A stretch of DNA of 7,448 nt from NCBI GenBank assembly GCA_020059785.1, contig JAGVBL010000270.1, positions 1 to 7,448 on the forward strand. The letters are read 5' to 3'. Below, piece by piece: positions 6,725 through 7,448 of the stretch; within the stretch, counting starts at the first letter, position 1, and every line of letters starts with the position of its first letter. The notes beneath the pieces are model-generated. The model saw only the letters and a list, made by a program, of their open reading frames with translations, was not told the origin of the DNA and ran no database searches. This stretch comes from Ignavibacteriales bacterium (GTDB lineage: Bacteria > Bacteroidota > Ignavibacteria > Ignavibacteriales > Melioribacteraceae). The position numbers were made by a program, and so were the translations under genes.

Positions 6725-7258
6725 ATGTTTAAAGAACAGAGATACCGCTACTTAATTCAGTCATATAAAAATAAAATCTATTCCCATTCGCTTTATATGC
6801 TGAAAAATAAAATGGATGCAGACGATGTAACCCAGGAGGTTATGATAAGGATATGGAACAACATGGAAAAGTTTAATCTCTTTGCGGCCAAAACGTGGAT
6901 AATTAAAACAACCAACAATCTTTGTATTGATTATTTGAGACGTAAATCTGTTCAGATGAAAAGAGAAAGCGGAATAGACGAATACTTTGAGGAAAGTTTT
7001 GAAACCCGGAAATCTCAAGATAATCCGTATCGCCTTGCCCATACAAATATGATGATGGAAAAGGTGAAGTGCGCAATTGAAAAATTGCCGGATGATTTAC
7101 GAAGCATTTTTATTCTTTATGAAATTAACGGATTTAAATACCGGGAGATTAGTAAATCCCTGGATATGCCGATTAATACAGTGAAAGTTTATTTACTAAG
7201 AGCAAGAAAACATTTACAAAGAGAATTTAAAAACTATGAAAAAGACGAAGTCATTTGA
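6725..7258 (+). CDS. ECF-type RNA polymerase sigma factor (sigma-70 family)
   Basis: The 177-residue product has the compact two-domain layout of ECF sigma factors, which direct RNA polymerase to a small set of promoters. Region 2 spans about 8-75, with DADDVTQEVMIRIW (31-44) contacting the polymerase and the -10 element, and the stretch NNLCIDYLRRK (64-74). A variable, acidic linker (81-105) follows. Region 4 spans about 115-168: the LPDDLRSIFILYEINGFKYR core and the helix-turn-helix EISKSLDMPINTVKVYLLRARK read the -35 box. There is no region 1.1 or 3. The ATG is preceded only by an A-run, without a clear Shine-Dalgarno sequence. The next gene starts inside its last codons, 23 bases of overlap, which is the arrangement expected for a sigma factor and its regulator. 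Which subgroup it belongs to cannot be fixed by eye. Confidence 0.93.
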   Translation: MFKEQRYRYLIQSYKNKIYSHSLYMLKNKMDADDVTQEVMIRIWNNMEKFNLFAAKTWIIKTTNNLCIDYLRRKSVQMKRESGIDEYFEESFETRKSQDNPYRLAHTNMMMEKVKCAIEKLPDDLRSIFILYEINGFKYREISKSLDMPINTVKVYLLRARKHLQREFKNYEKDEVI

Positions 7259-7448
7259 ATTGAACGATGGTTTGAAGAAGAAAATAATTTCGGTAGCCTA
7301 CGGCGATGCGAATATTCTTGATAGAATTTATATCCTGTGGCTTGCCCGCAACCATAAAAATATTAAGAGCGAGCTTGATGAATATAAACGTACGGCACAA
7401 CTTGTTCATTCGCTTGAAGAAGAGTGTCCGGATAAATTAATGGCAAAA
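7236..7448 (+). CDS. 5' part of a gene overlapping the sigma factor, possible anti-sigma factor
   Basis: An ATG at 7236, in a different frame from the sigma gene, opens a frame that stays open for 71 codons to the window edge. Overlapping the sigma stop by 23 bases, it would be translationally coupled to it. The visible part is charged and helical: a basic start (MKKTKS), LKKKIISVAYGDANILDRIYILWLAR at about 13-38, and an acidic helical segment (SELDEYKRTAQLVHSLEEE). There is no signal peptide, membrane segment or zinc-binding HxxxCxxC motif in this part. Position suggests an anti-sigma factor, with an N-terminal sigma-binding domain and perhaps a membrane span further on, but the sequence alone does not prove it. 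Confidence 0.7.
   Translation, partial: MKKTKSFELNDGLKKKIISVAYGDANILDRIYILWLARNHKNIKSELDEYKRTAQLVHSLEEECPDKLMAK

Noticed and set aside
1..7448. CRISPR arrays, tRNA or rRNA genes, insertion sequences
   Set aside because: No regularly spaced direct repeats, no tRNA-like fold, and no transposase pattern were seen on either strand.

Overview
The window looks like AT-rich chromosomal DNA from the Bacteroidota/Ignavibacteria side of the FCB group. Three things point there: a type IX secretion (T9SS) C-terminal sorting tail at the left edge; a YidC with a long periplasmic domain and a single N-terminal anchor, so a Gram-negative; and a promoter upstream of rpmH that fits the Bacteroidota TTG / TAnnTTTG pattern. 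Good Shine-Dalgarno sequences before some genes (AGGAGG before rnpA) and the style of the sorting tail lean towards Ignavibacteria/Melioribacter-like lineages rather than classical Bacteroidia. This placement is inference; no database was searched.

Layout. Bases 1-129 are the 3' end of a secreted T9SS cargo gene, followed by a palindrome (144-161) and an intrinsic terminator (about 172-209). Bases 210-520 hold no convincing gene but carry several inverted repeats. From 521 runs the conserved cluster rpmH (L34), rnpA (RNase P protein), yidD, yidC (membrane insertase), all on the + strand. A hairpin then separates yidC from a 900-residue outer-membrane protein that fuses a patatin-like phospholipase to POTRA domains and an Omp85 barrel (3350-6052). 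A small helical-repeat (TPR-like) gene converges on it from the minus strand (6066-6608). Divergent from that gene is an ECF-type sigma factor (6725-7258), whose 3' end overlaps the start of a further gene that runs off the right edge and may encode its regulator.

How the genes fit together. rpmH-rnpA-yidD-yidC links ribosome and tRNA maturation to membrane protein insertion; the fusion protein downstream is also an envelope protein, though it appears to be a separate unit. The sigma factor plus overlapping gene looks like a separate regulatory pair.

Most notable observations. (1) The yidD frame is intact and highly conserved over 69 codons except for one in-frame TAA at codon 33, exactly where the family has the Tyr of its CSxY motif. 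This is either a very young pseudogene or a sequence error. (2) rnpA begins with TTG, and its strong Shine-Dalgarno sequence is partly buried in a 6-bp GC-rich hairpin. (3) The patatin-Omp85 protein appears to have three POTRA-like units, where the reference protein PlpD has one. (4) An ECF-like promoter motif lies in front of the sigma gene. I did not find a clearly new multi-gene system in this window.
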